From Paenibacillus sp. OK003 (lineage in GTDB: Bacteria > Bacillota > Bacilli > Paenibacillales > Paenibacillaceae), in NCBI RefSeq assembly GCF_900109515.1, contig NZ_FOBD01000003.1:434001-498000 (forward strand): a DNA stretch of 64,000 nucleotides. Reading direction: 5' to 3'. Made by a program: the position numbers and the translations under genes. Below the pieces are notes generated by a model that was not told the DNA's origin, made no database searches, and saw only the letters and a list, made by a program, of their open reading frames with translations. Positions 26,416 to 35,288 of the stretch are shown here, piece by piece (position 1 is the stretch's first letter; each line of letters begins with the position of its first letter).

Positions 26416-27321
26416 ATGTCAAAGCAGCTTCACGAGACGATTCTTTTCCCTGATGCTTCATTTCCATACATTATGTACACGGCTAATTCCGAGAAAATTA
26501 TTCCTGAAGGTAGAGGATTCAATGACCTGCATTGGCATGAAGAACTACAGATTACATTGGTTACTCAAGGAAGGTTAGTTATACAGGTAAACGGTGTTGA
26601 TCATGAGCTATTGGCTGGTCAAGCTATCCTAATTAATAAGGGAGTCCTGCATGTTACGACGCATCTGACCCACAACGGTCAATATGTGAGCTTTAATTTC
26701 CCTGAAAAGCTGTTAGCCTTCTACGCGGATAGTGCCATGGAGAAAAACTATGTATTACCTTATACGGACTCTGCTCTAGTGTCGCTGATAATCGAGGGTG
26801 ATGTAGAGTGGCAACAGATCGTGCTAAATATGTTATGGGATATGAAAAAGAGATTTGATATGAAAAAAAAGTGGGGATGGGAATATGAGGTTTCCATTAA
26901 AACCGTACAATTGTGGCTAATATTGATTCATAATATTACGCTTTCCTCCGAGGAAGCGCCCAAATATGTAAAACTTCAGCAAGAGCGCCTTCAACTCATG
27001 CTCAGCTTTATCCATCAACAATATTCAACCAATATAACGCTGCAAGAAATTGCTGATGCAGCACATCTAAGCATCTCGGAGTGCACCCGGAGTTTTAAGA
27101 AAACCATTCATATGACACCGTATGATTACTTAATTAAGTACCGGATCAAAAAGAGCATGGAGCTATTAATTTCAACTGATTATACAGTAACTGAAATAGC
27201 TCATAGGGTTGGTTTTAATCATGTAAATAACTTCATTCAGTCTTTCAAAAAACATCAAAACCAAACACCTAAGGGTTTTCGGAATTCGAGTAATGAGATC
27301 AAACAACAAAGAATGAATTAG
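26416..27321 (+). CDS. AraC-family regulator (cupin sensor)
   Basis: N-terminal cupin (LHWHEELQITLVTQGRLVIQVNG, then LINKGVLHVTTH) and a C-terminal double HTH (ITLQEIADAAHLSISECTRSFKKT and VTEIAHRVGFNHVNNFIQSFKKH). The 301-aa length is typical. AAAGGAC precedes ATG 26416. It is divergent from the EamA transporter, with a 160-bp AT-rich shared region, so local control is plausible. Confidence 0.88.
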   Translation: MSKQLHETILFPDASFPYIMYTANSEKIIPEGRGFNDLHWHEELQITLVTQGRLVIQVNGVDHELLAGQAILINKGVLHVTTHLTHNGQYVSFNFPEKLLAFYADSAMEKNYVLPYTDSALVSLIIEGDVEWQQIVLNMLWDMKKRFDMKKKWGWEYEVSIKTVQLWLILIHNITLSSEEAPKYVKLQQERLQLMLSFIHQQYSTNITLQEIADAAHLSISECTRSFKKTIHMTPYDYLIKYRIKKSMELLISTDYTVTEIAHRVGFNHVNNFIQSFKKHQNQTPKGFRNSSNEIKQQRMN

Positions 27322-27345
27322 TCTGTTTTCTCTGTTGTTCTGCTC

Positions 27346-27386
27346 AAAAGAACCAATCCGCTTTCCGGATTGGTTCTTCTTCTTAC
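27346..27386. terminator. Bidirectional terminator between AraC and aldo/keto reductase genes
   Basis: AAGAACCAATCCG-CTTTC-CGGATTGGTTCTT forms a perfect 13-base stem with T-rich flanks on both strands, between convergent genes. Confidence 0.9.
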
Positions 27387-27387
27387 A

Positions 27388-28380
27388 TTACTTAAATCCA
27401 ACATTGAGTCCATATACCGGATGAGGTACATACGGCTCTTCCAAGCACGCCATTTCTTCTGATGTTAATGCAATCGACAGAGCTTCAGCTGCATTTTCGA
27501 GATGGGATGTCTTCGTAGCGCCAATTATCGGAGCCGTAACCGGATTCTTGTTCAGCAACCAGGCAAGAGCGATTTGTACACGGGGAACGCCGCGTTTTTC
27601 GGCGATTTCTGCAACCCGCTCTACCACCAATTGATCGGTGCTGGCTGTCGCATCGTATTTGGCCTTTTGAACCTGATCCGTCTCGGAACGTTGTGTTGTT
27701 TCCTGCCAATCCCTGGTCAACCGGCCAGAAGCAAGTGGGCTGTAAGGAATTACTCCGATTTTCTCTTCCTGACAAAGAGGCATCATTTCCCTTTCCTCTT
27801 CACGGTAGATCAGGTTATAGTGGTTCTGCATCGATACAAAGCGGGTCCATCCATTTCTCTCGGCAACATACAAAGCCTTTTGGAATTGCCATGCTGACAT
27901 GGCAGATGCACCAATATATCTTGCCTTCCCAGCCTTCACCACATCATGTAATGCTTCCATGGTCTCTTCAATAGGGGTATGGTTGTCCCAGCGGTGAATT
28001 TGATACAAATCCACATAGTCCGTTCCCAGCCTCTTGAGGCTCTTGTCGATCTCACTCATAATTGCCTTTCGAGAAAGTCCGGCGCCATTCGGACCATCAT
28101 GCATGCGGGAAAAGACTTTTGTTGCAAGGACAATTTCATCTCGATTAGCGTAGTCCTTGAGAGCCCGACCGAGGATTTCCTCACTTGTTCCGCCTGCATA
28201 TACATTTGCTGTATCAAAGAAATTAATACCTAACTCCAAGGCTTTCTGAATGACGGGACGACTATTCTCTTCATCCAGCACCCATTGATGAAATCCACGC
28301 CCTGGTTCACCAAATCCCATGCAGCCAAGACAAAGTCGAGATACATCCATGCCTGTATTTCCTAATTTCACATATTCCAT
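27388..28380 (-). CDS. Aldo/keto reductase
   Basis: NADPH-dependent carbonyl reductase with the AKR tetrad visible: D56 and Y61 (FFDTANVY), K88 (LATKV), H129 (YQIHRWD). The cofactor end QIALAWLLNKNPVTAPIIGAT is typical of the YajO/IolS-like AKR11-13 group. GGAGG precedes ATG 28380. The 330-aa length is normal. It is monocistronic. The natural substrate cannot be inferred. Confidence 0.9.
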   Translation of the reverse strand: MEYVKLGNTGMDVSRLCLGCMGFGEPGRGFHQWVLDEENSRPVIQKALELGINFFDTANVYAGGTSEEILGRALKDYANRDEIVLATKVFSRMHDGPNGAGLSRKAIMSEIDKSLKRLGTDYVDLYQIHRWDNHTPIEETMEALHDVVKAGKARYIGASAMSAWQFQKALYVAERNGWTRFVSMQNHYNLIYREEEREMMPLCQEEKIGVIPYSPLASGRLTRDWQETTQRSETDQVQKAKYDATASTDQLVVERVAEIAEKRGVPRVQIALAWLLNKNPVTAPIIGATKTSHLENAAEALSIALTSEEMACLEEPYVPHPVYGLNVGFK

Positions 28381-28511
28381 TGGTTAATCCTCCTCAGACA
28401 TTTAGGTTGAGACAACGTTGTAGCATGAGACAACAATAACAAGAAAATAGATGCATTTCTTTGCTGCTAAGCTCATTGGATTTGTTTATTTAGCTCATGT
28501 GTCTCAAATAA

Positions 28512-28556
28512 TGAAAAAAAAAGCGTTTCACGATATTTTATCGCGAAGCGCTTTAC
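28512..28556 (-). terminator. Terminator of the AraC regulator at 28.6 kb
   Basis: On the minus strand AAAGCGCTTCGCGATA pairs with TATCGTGAAACGCTTT (two wobbles/mismatches), followed by TTTTTTT. Confidence 0.8.
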
Positions 28557-28610
28557 TCAACAGTAGTACATAGTCACTTATGCTTAAAGTATGGGCCGAT
28601 TAAGCTGGCT

Positions 28611-29519
28611 TTATGTGATTTTTGCCTCGCTTCGTTTGCATTGCTGTCTAAACTCCGAGGGCGGAAGCCCGACCTGAAGCTTAAACACTTTGGAAAAATG
28701 AGCAACGTTTTCGAAACCTGTTGAGAAACAGACATCGGTAACGGATAGAGACGTCTCGGCCAACAGTTTCTTGGCTTTATCCAGCCTCTGATTACGAATC
28801 CACTTCAAGGGTGAAGTGTGGTAGAGGGCCTGAAAATCCCTTTTGAAGGTAGACAGGCTTTTGCCGGACAAATAAGCCAGATCACTTATGGAGATGGGAT
28901 TGGTGATATTCTCCTCCATTATTTTGCCGATGTTACTGTTTTTATCATGATTTGGTTGCAGAAGTTGGTGTAAGAAATGATCATTGGCCTGCGCCAGATG
29001 AAACAGGAGTTCCATGAATTTAAGCCGGATCAGTCCGTCTTGTACCTCGTCTGGATTTTCGAAATAGGGTTTCAATGACGCTATATAAGAGCGGGTGAGT
29101 TCATTGACCGGAATAATGGACACCGGCACGATTTCATTCACGGTATCCGTCGGTTTGAAGCCAGAAAACTGAATAAACTCCGCAAGCATATTTTCGTTCA
29201 GGAAAAACATCATATAGTCCAGTATGAACTCCGATCCTTGTTCACCCGACTTTATGTAATCAATGCGAATTGATTTGTGAAGAAACACCATTTCATTACT
29301 GCGTACAGTGTACTCCTGATCCATGAATCGAACCGTGTACATGCCTGATATAACGAACAACAACATATGATCTTTCAGAAAATAGGAACCTGTTGTCCCC
29401 TGTGTATGCAAACAGAATTGAATGACGGATAACCCGTTCTGCTTTATGCTTCCTTGTTTGTCTGGTGCACGTTCCAGTCCTTGTGGTGCTTTGATGGTCT
29501 TTCCGTTTCTCATGGACAT
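28611..29519 (-). CDS. AraC-family regulator
   Basis: Sensor domain (LLFVISGMYTVRFMDQEYTV and an EMVFLHKSIRIDY segment) and a C-terminal double HTH (ISISDLAYLSGKSLSTFKRDFQALY and VTDVCFSTGFENVAHFSKVFKLQVG). The frame runs back to 29615, but that end lacks family similarity. AAAGG before ATG 29519 is the best site, giving 302 aa; the next ATG (29513) is an alternative. It follows two dehydrogenase genes in the same direction, but 130 bases separate them. Confidence 0.85.
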   Translation of the reverse strand: MSMRNGKTIKAPQGLERAPDKQGSIKQNGLSVIQFCLHTQGTTGSYFLKDHMLLFVISGMYTVRFMDQEYTVRSNEMVFLHKSIRIDYIKSGEQGSEFILDYMMFFLNENMLAEFIQFSGFKPTDTVNEIVPVSIIPVNELTRSYIASLKPYFENPDEVQDGLIRLKFMELLFHLAQANDHFLHQLLQPNHDKNSNIGKIMEENITNPISISDLAYLSGKSLSTFKRDFQALYHTSPLKWIRNQRLDKAKKLLAETSLSVTDVCFSTGFENVAHFSKVFKLQVGLPPSEFRQQCKRSEAKIT

Positions 29520-29648
29520 GAACAGTCCCGCCTTTTTAGCTTTTAATATTAGAATAACAGGAAACGGGTTGCCATTTTCACCGCATTTTAACACGTCATC
29601 TTGGGAAATGCACAAAAAGATATCATCATTCGAAGATTTCAGATTGAA

Positions 29649-30635
29649 TTATCGATCAGGTCCAAATACAAGATTGGCAGATTGTTTGGCTTGTTCAATA
29701 ACCTCCATCACCTTCTCGCTATGCTCAAGCATAGCTGTGACTTTCTCCAGATCTTGTTCACGAATCATACGCTCGAATTCAACAAACTCGTCATACATGC
29801 GATGAGGATGATCCTTAATATCTACCCGAATCGGCGTTTCCTTATGCAGCGCAAGATCAAAGGATTCACATATGTTGGCCGAGCTCGTCATGTGGATATA
29901 TCCTTTATTGCCCTGAATGTTCATTGCATTGGGCGCTGTGCTGTCTTTGGAGCCTATGCAAACACACTTGAACTCACCGTAGTCCAAAAGCAACATACCT
30001 GAAGTGTCAATCCCGCGTTCCATGTTGGCCCAGTACTCCACCTTTTTCGGGCTCCCGAAAAGACCCACAACCAGATGAATATTATACAAATTGATATCCA
30101 TCAAGGCTCCACCAGACATTTCCGGATTAAATGCCGGCAGCACTTCTCCAGCCTGAAAAGCCTCATAGCGGGATGAATATTGGGAATAGTTACACTCCAC
30201 AATTTTGATGTCACCCAGTTTGGGCAGATTCTCCTTCATGGACAAATAGTTCTTCAAATATTGGTTTGTGATGGCTTCAACCAACACCAGCTGTTTTTGC
30301 CGTGCAATCTCTTTAAGCTCAAGAAATTCTTGCAGATTGGAAGTGAACGGCTTCTCACAGATCACATGTTTACCGCCTAATAACGCTTCTTTGGCATATG
30401 CATAATGAAGATGATTTGGAAGTCCGATATAGATCGTATCCACTTCATCATTCGTAATCATTTCGCTATATTCTGAATGTATTCGAGCAATTCCATACTG
30501 CTCTTGCAGAGTCAGCAATTTATCCTGATGAGCAGGTCTGGAACATATGGCCTCCAACGTAATCGCAGGAATTTCATGAATAAAGCTTAATAGATCCCTT
30601 ACAATCATTCCAGCTCCGACAATTCCGAGTTTCAT
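29649..30635 (-). CDS. Gfo/Idh/MocA-family oxidoreductase
   Basis: NAD(P)-dependent sugar or inositol-type dehydrogenase. The Rossmann start is GIVGAGMIVRDLL. YIGLPNHLHYAYAKEALLGGKHVICEKPF is the conserved EKP motif with the catalytic Lys. The C-terminal domain contains GGALMDINLYNIHLV with the usual Asp/His pair. The start ATG is one base after the previous stop (30637), and its GGAGGAG lies inside that gene, so translation is coupled. It is probably part of a sugar-acid or cyclitol catabolic pair regulated by the divergent RpiR protein. Confidence 0.9.
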   Translation of the reverse strand: MKLGIVGAGMIVRDLLSFIHEIPAITLEAICSRPAHQDKLLTLQEQYGIARIHSEYSEMITNDEVDTIYIGLPNHLHYAYAKEALLGGKHVICEKPFTSNLQEFLELKEIARQKQLVLVEAITNQYLKNYLSMKENLPKLGDIKIVECNYSQYSSRYEAFQAGEVLPAFNPEMSGGALMDINLYNIHLVVGLFGSPKKVEYWANMERGIDTSGMLLLDYGEFKCVCIGSKDSTAPNAMNIQGNKGYIHMTSSANICESFDLALHKETPIRVDIKDHPHRMYDEFVEFERMIREQDLEKVTAMLEHSEKVMEVIEQAKQSANLVFGPDR

Positions 30636-30636
30636 A

Positions 30637-31656
30637 TTAGTTACACTCCTCCATACCTTTTTCTAATATTTCCATAACCGCGATTGTTTCTTGGTCTTGA
30701 ATCACTTTTTCTTTGCCATGGTGGATGGCTTCATAGATATCATCGTACACTCTTGCATAATCGCCTTGTTCAGAAGTTACTTTTTCTTCATGATATATTC
30801 CTTCGTCATCCAGATACGTCAGTACGCCATAATGCTGAGGCAAATCCTTACCAAAATCGGGATGTCCTTTGGGAAGGTAAAATAACTTCAGATGTTCCTC
30901 TTGACGATCCTCCGTTTGTTTTACGAATACCCCCTTTTTGCCGTATACTACAAAACTCGGGCGTGGCTTTAAGCGGAAAAAGCTGGATTTGACTGATACT
31001 TTCAGCGAAGAATAATAAAAGTCCAGATCGAAATAATCATTCATTCTGCCAGGCCCCAGCAATTGACGAACATCGTAATATATCTTGTCCGGTTTCCCGA
31101 AATAGGATAATACCTGATCAATGGTGTGAACACCGTGCCCGTATAAATAACTTTTGTATTTGGAAAAATGGGTGGTAACATTCGGGATCTCCGGTCGATA
31201 ATAATCGTAATGCATCTCCACTTCCAGCAAATCGCCAAGTTTTCCTGATTCAATCACTTTCTTGGTCGTCAAGAAATCCGAATCATATCGTCGGTTCTGA
31301 TAACATTGAATCAAGAGATTTTTTTCTTTGGCGTACTGAAAAATGGAATCGGCTTCTTCTTTGGTCAGCATAAAAGGTTTCTCCACAAGTACATGTTTTC
31401 CGTGGTCGAGGGCCATCTTTGCATACTCATAATGGGATTCGGTATGTGTACAGACCACGACCAACTGAATGTCATCGTCATTCATTAAAGCTGCAAGATC
31501 ATCTGTATACAGAACGCCAGGCGCCTTCTCCCAATCCGTTTTCTCCGGATGACGGGCGTATATCGTTTTTACGTTCAAATGATCCCGATTCAATGAAAAA
31601 GGAAGATGATAACGATTTGTACTTTTTCCATTGCCAATGTAACCGATGGTTAACAT
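30637..31656 (-). CDS. Gfo/Idh/MocA-family oxidoreductase
   Basis: Second NAD(P)-dependent dehydrogenase of the pair. IGYIGNGKSTNRYHLPF starts the Rossmann fold. HYEYAKMALDHGKHVLVEKPF gives the EKP catalytic Lys. YLYGHGVHTIDQVLSYFGKP holds the His pair of the C-terminal domain. GGGGGAAT precedes ATG 31656. It has little similarity to its partner outside the motifs, so the two may act on successive intermediates or form a heteromer. The substrate is unknown. Confidence 0.9.
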   Translation of the reverse strand: MLTIGYIGNGKSTNRYHLPFSLNRDHLNVKTIYARHPEKTDWEKAPGVLYTDDLAALMNDDDIQLVVVCTHTESHYEYAKMALDHGKHVLVEKPFMLTKEEADSIFQYAKEKNLLIQCYQNRRYDSDFLTTKKVIESGKLGDLLEVEMHYDYYRPEIPNVTTHFSKYKSYLYGHGVHTIDQVLSYFGKPDKIYYDVRQLLGPGRMNDYFDLDFYYSSLKVSVKSSFFRLKPRPSFVVYGKKGVFVKQTEDRQEEHLKLFYLPKGHPDFGKDLPQHYGVLTYLDDEGIYHEEKVTSEQGDYARVYDDIYEAIHHGKEKVIQDQETIAVMEILEKGMEECN

Positions 31657-31773
31657 ATGAATTCCCCCTTAGGCTCTTTTTCATTTATTATAGAAGAAGA
31701 AAATCCTCCGGAGGAGCTTTGAAGAAATTACGGTACATTTGACCAATAATTCGTATTTCGGATGCCCTCTTTT

Positions 31774-31788
31774 TAAACATAATGTTTA
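31774..31788. promoter_or_regulatory. Candidate RpiR operator palindrome
   Basis: TAAACAT-A-ATGTTTA is a perfect seven-base-arm palindrome. It lies between the divergent dehydrogenase operon and the RpiR regulator, 49 bases before the regulator's start codon. Confidence 0.5.
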
Positions 31789-31836
31789 CTGGACGCTCTA
31801 CATCAACGTTATTTCAATGAATCCGGGGTGAACCTG

Positions 31837-32688
31837 TTGAAAATATTGACCCAATTAACAGACATGAACAACTTTACACCAAATGAAAAAAGTATCGCTT
31901 CTTATATTCTGACGCATAAGGAGCTAATGCTTCACTTCAATATTCAAGAGCTTGCCAAAGCTACATACACGTCACATTCTGCCATCAACCGCTTAACTCA
32001 TAAGCTTGGACTTTCAGGGTTTAAGGAGTTCAGCATTAAGCTTGCCCGAGAGTTTCAGCAGGATGCTCAGAACATCTCCAATGTCGATCCCAATTATCCG
32101 TTCGCTCTTGGTGAATCTTCACTCCAGGTGGCAAAAGATATAGCTGAACTAATGAAAGAAACGATTGAGAAAAACTTTGCTTTTATGGATGAAGCCTCTC
32201 TAACAGAAGCAGCCGATTTGCTGGATCAGGCGAAACGAATCTTCATCTATGCGTTGGGGGATTCTCAGATTCGCGCGAAGAGCTTTCAGAATAAATTGAT
32301 TAAAATCAATAAATACGTCGTGATTACAACAGAGCTATCCGAATGGGCTTACCATACCATAAATCTAACGGCACAGGATTGCGCCATTTTTCTGACCTAC
32401 CATGAAAAATCGCCCATTTTCCTAAAGGCAGCCCAACATTTCTCGCGTGAAAAAATTCCATTTATTACGATTACCGCGAATCATCAAAGTGAGTTGGCCA
32501 AAATGAGCACGATCTGTATCCAGGTGCCGAATGACGAAACAAAACATGCAAAGATCGGTACATTTTCATCACAAATTGCCTTTGATTACGTATTAAACGT
32601 GATTTATTCCTGTATTTTTCAAATTGACTACGCCAAAAACATGCAAATGATTACATATTCGTTGAAGAATTTCCATTTGGAGGAGTGA
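31837..32688 (+). CDS. RpiR/MurR-family regulator with SIS domain
   Basis: N-terminal HTH (FTPNEKSIASYILTH, then IQELAKATYTSHSAINRLTHKLG) and a C-terminal SIS sugar-phosphate-binding domain (IFIYALGDSQIRAKSFQNKL, then CAIFLTYHEKSPIFLKAAQ). I choose TTG 31837 (GGGGTGA five bases upstream) over GTG 31828, which overlaps that site. It is divergent from two Gfo/Idh dehydrogenases, so it probably senses a sugar phosphate and controls them. Confidence 0.88.
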   Translation: MKILTQLTDMNNFTPNEKSIASYILTHKELMLHFNIQELAKATYTSHSAINRLTHKLGLSGFKEFSIKLAREFQQDAQNISNVDPNYPFALGESSLQVAKDIAELMKETIEKNFAFMDEASLTEAADLLDQAKRIFIYALGDSQIRAKSFQNKLIKINKYVVITTELSEWAYHTINLTAQDCAIFLTYHEKSPIFLKAAQHFSREKIPFITITANHQSELAKMSTICIQVPNDETKHAKIGTFSSQIAFDYVLNVIYSCIFQIDYAKNMQMITYSLKNFHLEE

Positions 32689-32727
32689 TATGAGAGGTCC
32701 GGGTGTAAAAGCAGGTAATTACAACAT

Positions 32728-32768
32728 ACCAAAAAACCTTCAAGAACGAAGTCTTGAAGGCTTTTTGG
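32728..32768. terminator. Bidirectional terminator between RpiR and the ABC importer
   Basis: CCAAAAAACCTTCAAGA pairs with TCTTGAAGGCTTTTTGG around ACGAAG, with T-tracts in both directions between convergent genes. Confidence 0.9.
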
Positions 32769-32775
32769 TATGTTT

Positions 32776-33504
32776 TTAGAGTACTTTCTCCAGGAAGCTG
32801 ATCGTCCGTTCATTTTTTGGATTTCCGAATATTTCATCAGGAGTGCCCTGTTCTACAACATATCCACCGTCCATGAAGACAACCCGATCCGCAACTTCAC
32901 GGGCAAAGCCCATTTCATGGGTCACGATAATCATCGTCATACCTTCGCTCGCAAGATCCTTCATTACACCAAGGACTTCGCCTACCATCTCGGGGTCAAG
33001 TGCCGAAGTTGGTTCATCGAATAACATTACGTCCGGATTCATGGCAAGCGCACGAGCGATCGCTACGCGTTGTTTTTGTCCGCCCGAAAGCTGGTTGGGA
33101 TAGCTGTCTGCTTTATCCGACAAACCAACCCGATCAAGCAGACGCAATGCCGTCTCGCGTGCTTCCTGTTCTTTTAATATCCCAAGTTCTCTGGGTGCAA
33201 ACATAATATTTTTGAGCACGCTGAAATGAGGAAACAGGTTAAAGTGCTGAAATACCATACCTATATTCTCGCGAGCCTTGTTAATGTTCGTTTTGGGATC
33301 ATTTAGATCCCGATCATCTACAATAACCCGTCCAGCTGTGATCTCATCTAACTGGTTAATGCAGCGCAAAAACGTACTTTTCCCTGAACCGGAAGGTCCA
33401 ATGACACAGACCACTTCACCTTCGTTGACCGAAATATCGATGCCTTTCAACACATGATTCGTGCCAAAACTTTTCTTTAATCCTTCTACTTTAATTTTAC
33501 CCAC
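32776..33504 (-). CDS. Polar amino acid ABC transporter ATPase (GlnQ-like)
   Basis: Energises import through the fused receptor/permease encoded just upstream. Walker A is GPSGSGKST (~35-43), the signature is LSGGQKQR, Walker B is [12 protein letters not shown], and the switch His is in [10 protein letters not shown]. The 242-aa length is typical. The start is GTG 33504, preceded by GGAGGTGAGG inside the upstream gene, and it overlaps that gene's stop by eight bases. This implies coupled translation and a two-gene operon. Confidence 0.94.
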   Translation of the reverse strand: MGKIKVEGLKKSFGTNHVLKGIDISVNEGEVVCVIGPSGSGKSTFLRCINQLDEITAGRVIVDDRDLNDPKTNINKARENIGMVFQHFNLFPHFSVLKNIMFAPRELGILKEQEARETALRLLDRVGLSDKADSYPNQLSGGQKQRVAIARALAMNPDVMLFDEPTSALDPEMVGEVLGVMKDLASEGMTMIIVTHEMGFAREVADRVVFMDGGYVVEQGTPDEIFGNPKNERTISFLEKVL

Positions 33505-34942
33505 GACGAACCCTCACCTCCAGGTAGTCAGCAATTTTAGTCAATGTGATGATAACAATCAGGTACATAATCGCAACAGTCAACCAAATGTCGAAAGAGG
33601 CGAATGTTCTTGCGATAACAATCTTCCCGGATTGCGTCAACTCCACCAGACCAATGACGGACAAAATCGACGTATCTTTCAATGTAATAACCATCTGATT
33701 AATAAATGAAGGAATCATAACCCGTATGGCCTGAGGGATTACAATCTTTATCATCGCTTTGCGATAAGGAAGTCCCAATGACCGGGCGGCTTCCATCTGT
33801 CCACGATCAATTGATTGAATTCCACCGCGAATAATTTCCGTTACGTACGCTCCTGCATTCAAACTAAGCGTTAGAATGGCTGCCAGGAACAGTGGCATGG
33901 TGAAGCCCATCGCCTGAGGAATCCCGAAATATATAAAGAATGCCAGGACGATCAACGGTATTCCGCGGAAAATATCCACGAATACAGTAGCAATCCCGCG
34001 AAGGACCTTATTCTGTCCCACTTTCATAAAGCCAAAGATCAAGCCGATGATAAAAGCGAAAAACAGCGAAATAATCGTATATAAGAGGGTATTTCCCAGA
34101 CCTTTGAACAGTGCCGGCAGAGATTTTTGGACTAATTCCCAACGACCTTGGTTTGCGACAACGGCATTTTCACCAAGGTATTTCTCTTTAATACGATCAT
34201 ACTCTCCGCTTACCTTAATGTTCGTTAGGCCGTCATTAAACATCTTTAGGAGTTCCTGGTTCTGTCCCTTGCTTACCGCAAATCCGTAGGAAGCCCCGTC
34301 TTCTTTCTTGGTCACAATTTTTAAACCGTTATTCTGATTTACCCCGTAAGCCAGTACTGGATAATCTTCAAAACACGCTGCGGAGTTCCCCGTCTTTACA
34401 TCGTCATACATTTGCGAAGAATCATCAAACGGAACGATGGTAAAGCCGTATTTTGAGGAAATAGATTCAGCAAAGCTGTACCCTTCTGTGCCCGTCTTCA
34501 CGGCGACTTTTTTACCGCGAAGATCTTCGTAGCTTTTTACGGTATCGTTATTTGCGCTCACACCCATAACTACACCTGAATCGAAATAGGATTCTGAAAA
34601 ATCAAACTTTTGTTTTCGTTCATCCGTGATACTCATCCCGGCGATGACGCCATCCACCTGATTGGATTCAAGAGCTTGCACAGCCGCATTAAATCCCAAG
34701 GCTTTGATTTGATAATTAAAGTTCTGGTCTTTGGCGATCGCATCCAGCAAATCCATATCGATGCCTACATAATCCCCGTTTTCATCTTGATATTCAAACG
34801 GTGCAAATGTGATGTCCGTGCCGATCACATAGGTTTTACCTGAATTGGAGTTTGCATTGGCATCCCCCGACCATCCGGATAACCCCACCACTAGGAGCAG
34901 AATTAGTGATAGTACAAAAAATGAGACCTTGGTTGTTTTCAT
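33497..34942 (-). CDS. Fused polar amino acid-binding protein and ABC permease
   Basis: One chain carries both the receptor and the membrane channel. The signal peptide/first helix is residues 1-31. The type-3 solute-binding domain (~35-265) starts [28 protein letters not shown] and includes the [10 protein letters not shown] and [14 protein letters not shown] strands. The permease domain (~275-481) has the EAA loop [22 protein letters not shown]. This architecture is known for glutamine/glutamate/arginine importers in Firmicutes. GAGGAGG precedes ATG 34942. The exact amino acid is undetermined. Confidence 0.93.
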   Translation of the reverse strand: MKTTKVSFFVLSLILLLVVGLSGWSGDANANSNSGKTYVIGTDITFAPFEYQDENGDYVGIDMDLLDAIAKDQNFNYQIKALGFNAAVQALESNQVDGVIAGMSITDERKQKFDFSESYFDSGVVMGVSANNDTVKSYEDLRGKKVAVKTGTEGYSFAESISSKYGFTIVPFDDSSQMYDDVKTGNSAACFEDYPVLAYGVNQNNGLKIVTKKEDGASYGFAVSKGQNQELLKMFNDGLTNIKVSGEYDRIKEKYLGENAVVANQGRWELVQKSLPALFKGLGNTLLYTIISLFFAFIIGLIFGFMKVGQNKVLRGIATVFVDIFRGIPLIVLAFFIYFGIPQAMGFTMPLFLAAILTLSLNAGAYVTEIIRGGIQSIDRGQMEAARSLGLPYRKAMIKIVIPQAIRVMIPSFINQMVITLKDTSILSVIGLVELTQSGKIVIARTFASFDIWLTVAIMYLIVIITLTKIADYLEVRVRRG

Positions 34943-35288
34943 ATGTCCTCCTCATCTCGGTGTTCTCCGAATTCTAATCATTTTCTTGTTATCGATGTTA
35001 CTATCGTACATTTTTAGGTGTCTTTGCACATTATATTGTTATTATTTGCAGTATATTAACAATCAATGCTTTCCCTAACATTCTTCACTTTCCTCCGCAA
35101 CGTTTGATTTGACATGCACTTAAAGATTCACGTTATATTTACCCTTCAGGACAGGTTTTAAAAACCTAAATTGAACTTAAATAAAAAAGTCGCCATATAG
35201 GCGACTCTGTAATAGACAATATGATGATCTTCCAATGACAATTGCCAAAGGGAATTTAATCTTTCTTTATAAGATTGAACACTTCGGG
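34943..35288. other. Intergenic region upstream of the amino acid ABC importer
   Basis: AT-rich upstream region of the importer operon plus the M1 peptidase terminator at 35182-35206. No other element was recognised. Confidence 0.4.
35182..35206 (-). terminator. M1 peptidase terminator (GTCGCC family)
   Basis: On the minus strand AGTCGCC-TATAT-GGCGACT is followed by TTTTTATTT. Confidence 0.8.
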
